From contig DAOUAM010000063.1 in the NCBI GenBank assembly GCA_034433305.1, positions 1-64,000 on the forward strand: a DNA stretch of 64,000 nucleotides, written 5' to 3'. Position numbers and translations under genes: made by a program. Source of the DNA: DAOUAM01 sp034433305 (lineage in GTDB: Bacteria > Chloroflexota > Dehalococcoidia > Lucifugimonadales > DAOUAM01). The notes under the pieces were generated by a model, which saw nothing but the letters and a program-made list of their open reading frames with translations, ran no database searches and had not been told where the DNA came from. This document shows positions 43,223 through 51,229 of this stretch, piece by piece (the stretch's first letter is position 1; each line of letters starts with the position of its first letter).

Positions 43223-44332
43223 GTGAAGAGCATAAAGATAGACCGCCGCAAAAGGCTGAAGGAAGAGCCACACACGGGCCATAACCGCTGGCACCCAGAC
43301 ATCCCACCCATCCTGGAGGTAGAGCCTGGCGAGGAGGTGGTGCTGGAGACGCGGGACGCTTCGGACCACCAGGTGCGGCCAGGCATGACTATCAAGGACC
43401 TGGAAGGGATGGACACCAAGGTGGCCCACCCCCTGACAGGCCCGGTCTACATCAAGGGCGCCAGGCCCGGCGACCTGCTGGAGATAGAGTACCTGGACAT
43501 CCTGCCCGCCTCCTGCGGCTGGACGCGCTTCCGGCCCGGCGCGGGCTTTCTCCGCGACCTCTTCGCCGAGCCGTACCTGGTGCACTGGGACATCAAGGAC
43601 GGCTGGGCCACCTCGCCCCAGCTTCCCCGCGTGCGCATTCCCGATGGCTCATTCATGGGCACCGCTGGACTGGCGCCCTCCCGCCAGCAACTCCAGGAGT
43701 GGACGCGCCGCGAGGCGGACCTGGTGAAGCGCGGGGGCATCGCCTACCTGCCCGACCCACAGGACGCCGTGCCGTCAGGGGGGCCTGTCGCCACCGAGGG
43801 GCTGCGCACGCTGCCGCCCCGGGAGAACTGCGGCAACGTGGACGCCAAGCAGCTTACCAGGGGTTCCAGGCTCTTCGTCCCCGTGGCAGTGGAGGGTGGC
43901 CTGTACTCGGTGGGCGACGGCCACTTTGCCCAGGGCGACGGCGAGTGCTGCATCACCGCCATCGAGATGGACGCCACCGTAGCCCTCAGGTTCAGGGTAC
44001 ACAGGGACGAGGCCCGGCGGCGCAACATCCGCTGGCCCCGCTTCGCCCATCCCGACTACTTCATCGCGCCGCAGTGGGCCGCGCCCCGGAACTTCATCGC
44101 CACTGTGGGCATGCCCGTGCGCGACGACGGCACCCAGGAGGGCGAAGACCTGACCCTGGCGGCCCGCAACGCCCTGCTGAACATGATAGCGTTGCTCCAG
44201 GAACGCGGCTGGACCAGGGAGCAGGCCTACATCATCTGCTCCGTGGCCGTGGACCTGCGGGTAAGCAACGTGGTGGACCTGCCCAACGTGACGGTTTCCG
44301 CCTTCTTACCCCAAGACATATTCCAGGAGTAA
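43223..44332 (+). CDS. Acetamidase/formamidase family protein
   Basis: 369 residues. The FmdA/AmdA fold is shown by GHNRWHPDIPPILEVEPGEEVVLE, the HPLTGPVYIKGARPGDLLEIEYLDI block, PRENCGNVDAKQL and GDGHFAQGDGECCITAIEM. These amidases hydrolyse formamide, acetamide or related short amides to acid and ammonia. The GTG start (43223) has AGGAG seven bases upstream. The gene is 18 bases before rmuC but functionally unrelated. Confidence 0.9.
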   Translation: MKSIKIDRRKRLKEEPHTGHNRWHPDIPPILEVEPGEEVVLETRDASDHQVRPGMTIKDLEGMDTKVAHPLTGPVYIKGARPGDLLEIEYLDILPASCGWTRFRPGAGFLRDLFAEPYLVHWDIKDGWATSPQLPRVRIPDGSFMGTAGLAPSRQQLQEWTRREADLVKRGGIAYLPDPQDAVPSGGPVATEGLRTLPPRENCGNVDAKQLTRGSRLFVPVAVEGGLYSVGDGHFAQGDGECCITAIEMDATVALRFRVHRDEARRRNIRWPRFAHPDYFIAPQWAAPRNFIATVGMPVRDDGTQEGEDLTLAARNALLNMIALLQERGWTREQAYIICSVAVDLRVSNVVDLPNVTVSAFLPQDIFQE

Positions 44333-44350
44333 TGCATCTCGGAGGTCTCA

Positions 44351-45931
44351 ATGGACTCGCTTAGCCTCCTTCTTGGACTCGGCATCGGGGGCGTGGCGGG
44401 TGGGCTGGTGGCCTGGACGGCGGCCCGAGCGCGGTCCACCAGGGTCCAGGTGGAGCTGGAGACCAGGCTGAGGGCCAGCGAGGAAAAGCTGCAGGAGCAA
44501 AGGCGCCTCCAGGAGGAGGCGACGGCCAGGCTCACCGAGACCTTCAGGTCGCTGGCCTATGAGGCCCTCAGCAAGAACAACGAGAGCTTCCTCCAGCTTG
44601 CCAATCAGAGCCTCTCCAGGACTCTGACACAGGCCCAGGGTGAACTGGAGTTGCGCAAGCAGGCGGTAGAAGGCTTAACGGACAGAGCCCTGCAGTCCAT
44701 CAACGAGAGCCTCTCCAGGACTTTAGCCCAGGCCCAGAGCGAACTGGAGCTGCGCAAGCAGGCCATGGAGGGACTGACAGACAGGGCACTGCAATCTATC
44801 AACGAGAGCCTTTCCAGGACACTGGCGCAGGTGCAAAACGAGCTTGAGCTGCGCAAGCAGGCCGTGGAAGGGATAACCGACAGGACACTGCAAGCCATCA
44901 ATGATGGCCTCTCCAGGACACTGGCGCAAGTGCAAAACGAGCTTGAATTGCGCAGGCAGGCCGTGGAGGCCATGGTGAAGCCCCTGTCCGAAGCCCTCAA
45001 CGCCATGGAAAAGGAGCGCCAGAGCGCCTACGGCAGCCTGAAGCAGCTTGTGGAGTCCATGGCCCGGGACCAGGAGGCGCTGGCCAGGGAGACGCGCAAC
45101 CTGGCCCAGGCGCTGCGCACTCCCCACGTCCGCGGGCGCTGGGGCGAGATGACCCTGCGCCGGGTGGCCGAGCTGGCGGGCATGGTCCCCCACTGCGACT
45201 TCCTGGAGCAGGAGACGCTGGACATGGAGGCCGGCAGCAAGCGCCCGGACATGGTGGTGCACCTCCCCAACCGCAGGCTCATCGCCGTGGACGCCAAGAC
45301 CCCGCTGGAGGCCTACATCCAGGCTATCGAGGCCCAGACGGAGGAGGAGCGCAACGCCGCCCTGCGCCGGCACGCTAGACAGGTCCGCGACCGCGTCCAG
45401 GAGCTGTCCAGCAAGTCGTACTGGGCAGCCCTGGGCTTCACGCCGGAGTTCGTGGTGCTGTTCCTACCGGGCGAGTTCCTGCTGGCCTCGGCGCTGCAGG
45501 AGGCCCCGGAGTTGGTGGAGCACGCCATGCAGAGCAGGGTAGTCATAGCCACGCCCTTCACCCTGGTCTCGCTGCTGCACGCCGTCGCCTACGGCTGGCG
45601 CCAGGAGGCCCTGGCCGAGAACGCCATGCAGGTCAGCAGACTGGGCCGAGACCTGCACGACCGCCTTGTGACGTGGGCCAGCCACCTGGTCAAGCTGCGG
45701 GAGTCCCTCATCAGGTGCGTGGACGCCTTCAACGACAGCGTTGGCTCGCTGGAGCACCGGGTGCTGGTATCGGCCCGGCGCTTCAAGGAGATGGGCGTCG
45801 CCGGCGATAAAGATGTCCCCATAGTGGAGCCTGTGGGACTCCGGCCCCGGGCGCTGGCGGCCATAGAGCCTCCCGCCGATGCCCCCAGGGACGGCGCAAC
45901 TGCCGACCAGCGCGACTCCGCGCCGGCGTGA
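44351..45931 (+). CDS. rmuC: RmuC-family DNA recombination protein with tandem coiled-coil repeats
   Basis: 526 residues. An N-terminal membrane helix (LLLGLGIGGVAGGLVAWTAA) is followed by a coiled coil, then the RmuC nuclease-like domain (about 255-480: GRWGEMTLRRVAELAGM, RPDMVVHLPNRRLIAVDAKTPLEAY, with Asp and Lys of a PD-(D/E)xK-like fold). RmuC limits inversion recombination at short repeats. The coiled coil contains four nearly identical 33-residue units at 44612-45007 (see repeat entry), which makes the protein longer than relatives. ATG 44351 follows GGAGG. Confidence 0.9.
   Translation: MDSLSLLLGLGIGGVAGGLVAWTAARARSTRVQVELETRLRASEEKLQEQRRLQEEATARLTETFRSLAYEALSKNNESFLQLANQSLSRTLTQAQGELELRKQAVEGLTDRALQSINESLSRTLAQAQSELELRKQAMEGLTDRALQSINESLSRTLAQVQNELELRKQAVEGITDRTLQAINDGLSRTLAQVQNELELRRQAVEAMVKPLSEALNAMEKERQSAYGSLKQLVESMARDQEALARETRNLAQALRTPHVRGRWGEMTLRRVAELAGMVPHCDFLEQETLDMEAGSKRPDMVVHLPNRRLIAVDAKTPLEAYIQAIEAQTEEERNAALRRHARQVRDRVQELSSKSYWAALGFTPEFVVLFLPGEFLLASALQEAPELVEHAMQSRVVIATPFTLVSLLHAVAYGWRQEALAENAMQVSRLGRDLHDRLVTWASHLVKLRESLIRCVDAFNDSVGSLEHRVLVSARRFKEMGVAGDKDVPIVEPVGLRPRALAAIEPPADAPRDGATADQRDSAPA
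44612..45007 (+). repeat. Four tandem 99-bp repeats inside rmuC
   Basis: Units start at 44612, 44711, 44810 and 44909, exactly 99 bases apart, each encoding 33 residues of the type LSRTLAQVQNELELRKQAVE then G(L/I)TDR(A/T)LQ(S/A)IN. The in-frame period preserves the coiled coil; unit number could vary between strains. Confidence 0.9.
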
Positions 45932-46148
45932 GCCGACGCCATCGCAGACGAAGTTATATTCTTCCCTGGCCTGGTACTGGCCATTGCCGTCTCGGCCATC
46001 AATCTCGTCGGCGACGGTCTCAGGGACATACTGGACCCGAGGGTCTCCCGTCGAGGGTAGGCCCCCTTGGACCAGGCTGCTGGGCCGCTCGGAAGAGCAG
46101 CCTCTGCACCCCAGGGCCGTCGTGCGGCGAGGTCGGCCAGGGGACAGG

Positions 46149-46346
46149 CTACTGCCGACGCTGGCTGATGGCAGCTACCACGAGCGCAATTACGAGCCAG
46201 ATGGCAATGGTCATCAGCATGGCCATCGGGTAGTTTATGGTCCTCAGGCCAATATCCGGCGCGATGATGCCCCAGAAAATCATGGTAAGCCACGCGCTGA
46301 AGAAGAACCCGGCGCCGGCGGCTGGAATCCTGAAGAAACCTGACAT
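46149..46346 (-). CDS. Small two-helix membrane protein
   Basis: 65 residues from ATG 46346, which has AGGAGG ten bases upstream. Two hydrophobic helices (GAGFFFSAWLTMIFWGIIAP and MAMLMTIAIWLVIALVVAAI) are joined by a short loop and followed by a basic tail. No family recognised. It stands alone between rmuC and the HpaB-like gene. Confidence 0.6.
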   Translation of the reverse strand: MSGFFRIPAAGAGFFFSAWLTMIFWGIIAPDIGLRTINYPMAMLMTIAIWLVIALVVAAISQRRQ

Positions 46347-46539
46347 CCGTCCTGTACCTCCTGCGGGCCTCGTCATCGCCGTCCGGTGGCCCGAGCGCTG
46401 TTAACAGCTATCAGCCATCAGCGGTCAGCACCCACTCCAGGGGTTGAAGGCCATTGACAGCAGATTACCATGCGATGGCGACTTCCCGCCATCGCCTTGC
46501 TCCCTGATGTGCCTCATGCTACCATGGCTCACACCGCGA

Positions 46540-46772
46540 TAAACGCCTGATGCATAGAAGCAGGGTGCGGTGGATGGGCTGCCAGGCCCCCTTCCTGACC
46601 TTCCCACAAAGGGGGAATGGAGGGTCCTCGCCCCCTGTGGGGGAGAGCCAGAGAGGGGGCTGCCAGGCCCCCTTCCTGGCCTTCCCCCACAGGGGGAAGG
46701 GACTGTTCTCGCCTCCTCTGGGGGGGAGAGCCAGACAGGGGGCAAGCGCTAATGTGCATCACGCGCGACACA
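46540..46772. repeat. Dispersed repeat element, copy D, with an internal tandem duplication
   Basis: Two units of about 80 bases (from about 46577 and 46658, each beginning GGGCTGCCAGGCCCCCTTCC) stand in tandem and match the inside of the element at 31661-31915 (GGGACTGTTCTCGCC in both). Weak terminal repeats TGATGCATAGAAGC and, in reverse complement, TGATGCACATTAGC flank them. The element ends about ten bases before the HpaB-like start codon and so forms its 5' untranslated region. Confidence 0.6.
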
Positions 46773-46783
46773 GGGGGTGGAGC

Positions 46784-48259
46784 ATGCCGGCACGGAACGG
46801 AGAGCAGTTCCTCAAGGGCCTGCGCGATGGCCGTGAGGTCTGGCTGGAGGGCGAGCGCGTGGCCGACGTCACGACGCACCCCAGGCTGGCCCGCATGGCT
46901 CACACCCTGGCCGCGCTGTACGACCTTCAGCACGATCCCCAGTACCGCGACGTGCTCACCTTCCCTTCGCCCACCACCGGCGGGCCTGTGGCCCTGTCCT
47001 ACATCGTGCCCACAAGTCAGGAGGACCTGGTGCGCCGCCGCCGGGCGCTGGAGGTCATCGCCCGGGCGCACCACGGCATGCTGGGCAGGACGCCCGACTA
47101 CGTGAACATGGCCGTCACGGCGACCCGCCAGTTCGCCGCCTGCTATGGGGAGCGCGACAGGCGCTTCGCCGAGAACGTCATCGCCTACCACGAGTACGTG
47201 CGCGAGAACGACCTGTGCATTACCCACACCTTCGGCCATCCCCAGGTGAACCGCGCCGTAAGTGTGGGCGACCTGCCGGACCCCTATGTGGCCCTGGGCG
47301 TGGTGGACACCACCAGCGAGGGCGTCATCGTCCGGGGCTGCCGGCTGCTGGCGACCCTGGCCCCCTTCGCCGATGAGCTGTTCGCCCCGGCCTACAGGCC
47401 GCTGCGCCCCGACGCCGGCGAGGAGAGGTACTGCATCGGCTTCGCCATACCCGTGAACACCCCCGGCCTCAAGTTTATCTGCCGCGAGTCCTACGACCAG
47501 GGCCGCTCCCTGTACGACTACCCCCTGTCGGGCCAGTTCGACGAGATGGACGCCCTGGCCGTGTTCGACGACGTGCTGGTGCCCTGGGAGCGGGTCTTCG
47601 CCTTCCAGGACATCGAGCTTGCCAACCGGAACCTGCAGCGCTGCCCCACCTGGCGGCAGTTCGTCCAGCAGGTGGCGGTGAAGAACGTGGCCAAGCTGGA
47701 GTTCATCCTGGGCGTGGCCCTGGGCATCGCCGAGGCCATCGGCATAACCGGCTTCGGCCACGTGCAGGAGAAGATAGCCGAGATCATAGACACCCTGGAG
47801 ACGGTGCGGGCGTTCCTGCGGGCGGCGGAGGTGGACGCCGGGCCTGTGGAGGGCGCCGAGGGCATCTTCCCCGCCGCCGACCCGCTGACGGCCATGCGCG
47901 ACTGGTTCCCCGACGCCTACGTGCGTGTCATCTGGGTAGTGGAGCAGCTAGCGGCCAGCGGCCTGATGCTGACGCCCACCGAGGCCGACGTCCATGGCCC
48001 CCTGGCCGGCGACATCGCCCGCTACTACCAGGGCGCCACGCTGAGCGCCCAGGACCGCATCCGCCTGTTCCGGCTGGCGTGGGACCTGGTGGGCACGCAG
48101 TTCGGCTCGCGGCAGGCCCTCTACGAGCGCTTCTCCATTGGCGACGTGGTGCGGCTGCGCCAGACACGCTTCGCCAGCTACGACTACACCCGCGCCAGGG
48201 AGGCCCTGCGCGACTTCCTGGCGCGGTCCGCCGCCCAGCAAGGGCGCAAGACCCCTTGA
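46784..48259 (+). CDS. 4-hydroxyphenylacetate 3-hydroxylase (HpaB)-like flavin monooxygenase
   Basis: 491 residues, near the usual length of the HpaB/HpaH oxygenase component. Family blocks include the N-terminal NGEQFLKGLRDGREVWLEGE, then RTPDYVNMAVTA, ENDLCITHTFGHPQVNR, FAIPVNTPGLKFICRESYDQ, FDDVLVPWERVF and AAEVDAGPVEG. These two-component enzymes hydroxylate phenols using reduced FAD from a separate reductase (not seen here); some members are dehydratases. I start at ATG 46784 after the repeat element, although the frame is open to 46550. A FlaR-like gene follows 11 bases later. Confidence 0.87.
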   Translation: MPARNGEQFLKGLRDGREVWLEGERVADVTTHPRLARMAHTLAALYDLQHDPQYRDVLTFPSPTTGGPVALSYIVPTSQEDLVRRRRALEVIARAHHGMLGRTPDYVNMAVTATRQFAACYGERDRRFAENVIAYHEYVRENDLCITHTFGHPQVNRAVSVGDLPDPYVALGVVDTTSEGVIVRGCRLLATLAPFADELFAPAYRPLRPDAGEERYCIGFAIPVNTPGLKFICRESYDQGRSLYDYPLSGQFDEMDALAVFDDVLVPWERVFAFQDIELANRNLQRCPTWRQFVQQVAVKNVAKLEFILGVALGIAEAIGITGFGHVQEKIAEIIDTLETVRAFLRAAEVDAGPVEGAEGIFPAADPLTAMRDWFPDAYVRVIWVVEQLAASGLMLTPTEADVHGPLAGDIARYYQGATLSAQDRIRLFRLAWDLVGTQFGSRQALYERFSIGDVVRLRQTRFASYDYTRAREALRDFLARSAAQQGRKTP

Positions 48260-48270
48260 GGCATGCAGCC

Positions 48271-48843
48271 ATGACCGTGCCTGGCCATCAGCAGGTGCGC
48301 ATCGTCGTCGTCGGCAGCACAGGCTCAGGCAAGACAACGCTGGCACGAGAGCTGGCGCGCCTGCATGGCGTCCCGCACGTGGAGCTGGACGCCCTGAACT
48401 GGGACCCTAACTGGACGCAGGCGCCGGCGGAGGTCTTCAGGCAGCGCGTGGCAGCCGCCCTGGAGGGCAGGGAAGGCTGGGTTGTGGACGGCAACTACAG
48501 CAGGGCGCGCGACCTGGTGTGGCCCAGGGCCACCAGCATCGTGTGGCTGGACTTTCCGCTGCGCATTGTGCTGTGGAGGCTCTTCTGGCGCACTCTGTGG
48601 CGCTGGTGGCGGCGAGAAGAGCTGTGGAACGGCAACCGCGAACGCTTCTCCGACAACTTCCTCAGCAAGGACTCCCTGTTTCTCTGGGCCATCCAGACCT
48701 ACGGGCGCAGGCGGCGGGAGTTCCCGGCGTTGTTCAAGGCCCCTGAGCACGCGCACATCCATGTCGTGAGGCTACCCTCGCCAGCCAGGGCCAGGGAATG
48801 GCTGGAGAAGCACCGGGCCGCCATGTCCCGGGGAGGGCGGTAG
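48271..48843 (+). CDS. P-loop adenylate-kinase-like protein (FlaR/topology modulation type)
   Basis: 190 residues. Walker A GSTGSGKTTLARELA, then VELDALNWDPNW, GWVVDGNYSRARDLVWPRA, the hydrophobic IVWLDFPLRIVLWRLFWRT and RRREFPALF are typical of the small P-loop family annotated as topology modulation or FlaR-like proteins. It is a predicted nucleotide or small-molecule kinase without known substrate. The ATG at 48271 lies 11 bases after the HpaB-like stop, so the two are probably co-transcribed. Confidence 0.82.
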   Translation: MTVPGHQQVRIVVVGSTGSGKTTLARELARLHGVPHVELDALNWDPNWTQAPAEVFRQRVAAALEGREGWVVDGNYSRARDLVWPRATSIVWLDFPLRIVLWRLFWRTLWRWWRREELWNGNRERFSDNFLSKDSLFLWAIQTYGRRRREFPALFKAPEHAHIHVVRLPSPARAREWLEKHRAAMSRGGR

Positions 48844-49063
48844 CCACGAGCGCCTGTTTTCGTGTCTGGCGTAAGTGCAGTGGGGAGTCACAGCAAAGCG
48901 CCTTTCGAGTATAATTCCACAGGCGACACAACGCCCCAGCGCCGCCGGCACTGACAGGTCCGCCTGTGGCGAGCACAGCAGTGGGCCGGAGGACTGAGGC
49001 CCGAGTGCACCTGAGGCCTGTCCAGACGTGTGGCCTTAAATCTGGTCCCAAGCGAGGTCAGCA
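48844..49063. promoter_or_regulatory. Intergenic region with a -10 box and long 5' leader
   Basis: TATAAT at 48910-48915 gives a likely promoter with a weak -35 (GTCACA, 48887-48892). The resulting leader to the gene at 49064 would be about 140 bases, GC-rich and able to fold, but I recognise no riboswitch. Confidence 0.4.
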
Positions 49064-50131
49064 ATGGTCGAGTACACGGTCGCGGTGGTCCGCGGCGATG
49101 GCATCGGCGTGGAGGTCATAGAGGAAGGGCTGAAAGTCCTCAACGCCGTGGGCAAGGAGTACGGCATCACCTGGAAGCTCACCGAGTTCCCCTGGGGCAC
49201 CGGTTACTACTTCAAACACAAACAGATGATGCCGCCGGACGCCCTGGATACCCTTTCCAGGTTTGACGTCATCTACCTGGGGGCCGTCGGCCACCCAGAG
49301 GTCCAGGACCACATTACCCTTAACGGCCTGCTGCTGCCCATCCGCCGCAGCTTCGACCAGTATGTGTGCGAGCGCCCCAGCGTCCTGTACCCGGGAGTTA
49401 CCTCGCCCCTGCGCAACAAGAAGGCATGGGACATAGACATGGTGGTGATACGGGAGAACACCGAGGGCGAGTACGCCAACGTGGGCGGCTTCCTGTACCA
49501 GGGCTTCCCTGAAGAGGTGGCCGTCCAGAGCGCCGTCTTCACCCGTCGGGGCTGCGAGCGGGTGATGGTCTACGCCTTCGAGCTAGCGCGGCGGCGCAAC
49601 AAGAAGCTCCACGTCACATCCGTCACCAAGTCCAACGCTCAAGGCTATGGGATGGTGCTCTGGGACCGGACCTTCAAGGCGGTGGCGGCCCGCTACCCGG
49701 ACATCAAGACCCGGTCCCTACTGGTGGACGCCGCCTGCATGGACTTCGTGCGCCGGCCGGAGTCCTTCGACGTGGTGGTGGCCAGCAACCTCTTCGGCGA
49801 CATCCTTACCGACCTGGGGGCCATAATCACAGGCAGCATGGGGCTAGCGGCCAGCGGCAATATCAACCCGGAGCGCCGGTCCCCGTCCATGTTCGAGCCT
49901 GTGCATGGCAGCGCGCCGGATATCATGGGCAAGGGGATTGCCAACCCCATGGCGGCGGTGCTGTCCGCCGGAATGATGCTGGAGCACCTGGGGCAGCCCA
50001 GGGCCGCCGAGGCCGTCAGGAACGCCGTGCTGCGGGTGCTCCAGGACGGCGAGACCTTGACGCCGGACCTGGGCGGGACTTCCAGCACGTCCCAGGTGGG
50101 CAATGCCATCGTCAACGCCCTGGGCAAATAG
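49064..50131 (+). CDS. Tartrate/D-malate/3-isopropylmalate-type beta-decarboxylating dehydrogenase
   Basis: 355 residues of the isocitrate/isopropylmalate dehydrogenase family. VVRGDGIGVEVIEEGLKVL opens the protein; the substrate Arg region RPSVLYPGVTSPLRNK, the catalytic VVIRENTEGEYANVGG, VTKSNAQGYGMVLWD, DAACMDFVRRPESFDVVVAS, NLFGDILTDLGA and EPVHGSAPDIMGKGIANPMA follow. The ENTEGEYAN segment and long loop resemble tartrate dehydrogenase/D-malate dehydrogenase more than LeuB, and no leu genes are near. NAD is the likely cofactor. A hairpin terminator follows at 50211. Confidence 0.88.
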   Translation: MVEYTVAVVRGDGIGVEVIEEGLKVLNAVGKEYGITWKLTEFPWGTGYYFKHKQMMPPDALDTLSRFDVIYLGAVGHPEVQDHITLNGLLLPIRRSFDQYVCERPSVLYPGVTSPLRNKKAWDIDMVVIRENTEGEYANVGGFLYQGFPEEVAVQSAVFTRRGCERVMVYAFELARRRNKKLHVTSVTKSNAQGYGMVLWDRTFKAVAARYPDIKTRSLLVDAACMDFVRRPESFDVVVASNLFGDILTDLGAIITGSMGLAASGNINPERRSPSMFEPVHGSAPDIMGKGIANPMAAVLSAGMMLEHLGQPRAAEAVRNAVLRVLQDGETLTPDLGGTSSTSQVGNAIVNALGK

Positions 50132-50210
50132 CAGGCCCGCAGCGTGTCAGGGCCAATCAGGCCCTCGCCCCGCGAGGCATAGCGGCAGGGCGAGTCATAG
50201 CCAGAAACCA

Positions 50211-50238
50211 CGAGGCCCCCGGACATCCAGGGGCCTCG
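50211..50238 (+). terminator. Hairpin terminator after the tartrate-dehydrogenase-like gene
   Basis: CGAGGCCCC (50211-50219) pairs with GGGGCCTCG (50230-50238), about 80 bases past the stop. The following tract is only weakly T-rich. Confidence 0.6.
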
Positions 50239-50256
50239 CTATTAAAGGCCGGAGAA

Positions 50257-50300
50257 TGGCAGGAGGGGCAGGACTCGAACACGCGACCTGCGGTATCGCT
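50257..50300 (-). other. tRNA 3'-end remnant (possible attachment site)
   Basis: The minus strand reads AGGTCGCGTGTTCGAGTCCT then GCCCCTCCTGCCA: variable-loop end, T loop TTCGAGT, acceptor 3' strand and CCA of a tRNA. The T stem is imperfect and the upstream minus-strand sequence has no matching 5' half (no GGAGGGG acceptor strand), so only a fragment remains. Such fragments mark one end of elements integrated at tRNA genes. Confidence 0.6.
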
Positions 50301-50635
50301 TGTAGCCTTGACCAGCCAGGTCTATCCTGGTACAGCCAGTACCACCATGCGTCGCACCATGCAGCTATGCAGCGGCGCTAGTTAGTGCTGGCTATACCTG
50401 GTTTTACCCACCTGTACCGACGGCAATTGAGGCACGGATTGAGACACACTTGAGGCACACCCCGGGAATACTCCACTCCAGAGGGGGCAGCACTGGATTT
50501 GTGGGGTGTACCACAATTCCAGGGCTGTCGCTCTAGGCTGGGCAGGGACGCATCCTGTGGCCCCACCAGAGTTTGGGCACACGGCACAAGGGCAGACACA
50601 ATTGATTCCATACCCAATCAAAGGGACAGTCCGTA
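50301..50635. other. Non-coding stretch beside the tRNA remnant
   Basis: No gene is recognised. The sequence is less GC-rich and contains short repeats (GGTACAGCCAGTACC palindrome at about 50329-50343; GAGGCAC and GAGACAC repeats at about 50430-50460). It may be the decayed end of an integrated element. Confidence 0.35.
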
Positions 50636-50833
50636 ATGATGCCTGAGGATGGGACCTGGCCTGATTGGGACCGGAGCAAGGACACTGCGCTTTGGGATAT
50701 GTACGCCCGCAAGCACCTGGAGCCTGGCTGGGCGGGAGAGCTCACGCCGGCACAGGTGGACTACATCCATGATGTGCTCCAGGGCAAGAGGCCCCGGCCC
50801 AGCGGCGTGAAGCGCAACTTGGGTAACACATAA
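50636..50833 (+). CDS. Hypothetical small protein, 65 residues
   Basis: ATG 50636 to TAA, preceded by AAAGGGA. The product is Trp- and Asp-rich (DGTWPDWDRSKDTALWDMYA) with a helical C-terminal half (LTPAQVDYIHDVLQGKR). No family recognised, no signal or membrane segment. It stands alone in the presumed element remnant; it could be a real mobile-element cargo gene or a chance frame. Confidence 0.45.
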   Translation: MMPEDGTWPDWDRSKDTALWDMYARKHLEPGWAGELTPAQVDYIHDVLQGKRPRPSGVKRNLGNT

Positions 50834-51083
50834 TGTCAGCACATAGGTAACAGTAAGGTACCTACACTAGGGAAGACCTCGGGTCACCACAGGTGCTACC
50901 CGCTTAAGCGATGGCCGGCCTGGACAGATATAGCCCAGAGCAATGGGAGGGACTTGGGCCACATCCTCTCAGGCGACTCGGCAGGTCCTGTCGCCCATAC
51001 CCATCATGGCTTGCTGCAACAGTACATCCGGGTACAGGCGCCGAGCAGATGGGACGGGACTCCCAAAGGCCAGGCAGCAAAAA
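50834..51083. other. Non-coding stretch, nothing recognised
   Basis: Apart from the terminator at its right end I see no gene or repeat in this interval. Confidence 0.35.
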
Positions 51084-51120
51084 GGCGAGGCTCCCGGAAG
51101 TCGTCGGGAGCCTCGCGCTT
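51076..51120 (-). terminator. Terminator of the metal-island operon
   Basis: GCGAGGCTCCCG (51085-51096) pairs perfectly with CGGGAGCCTCGC (51105-51116) around an eight-base loop. The minus-strand reading continues CTTTTTG, a proper T run; the plus-strand tail GCTTTTA could also work. It closes the long minus-strand operon about 110 bases past the stop at 51230. Confidence 0.8.
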
Positions 51121-51229
51121 TTAGGCTGAAGGGGGCATGAGCGGCAGGAAGAGCTAGCTGCAAATGCAGGCAGCCATCCTGCCACGCCTATCTACATTGC
51201 TACAGAGTGCCATTGCTGGTCTCTCGCAG

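Noticed and set aside
50257..50400. tRNA remnant considered as selC (tRNA-Sec), because a candidate selenoprotein is nearby
   Set aside because: Only the 3' end is present; there is no matching 5' acceptor strand, no long extra arm and no TCA anticodon in the upstream sequence.
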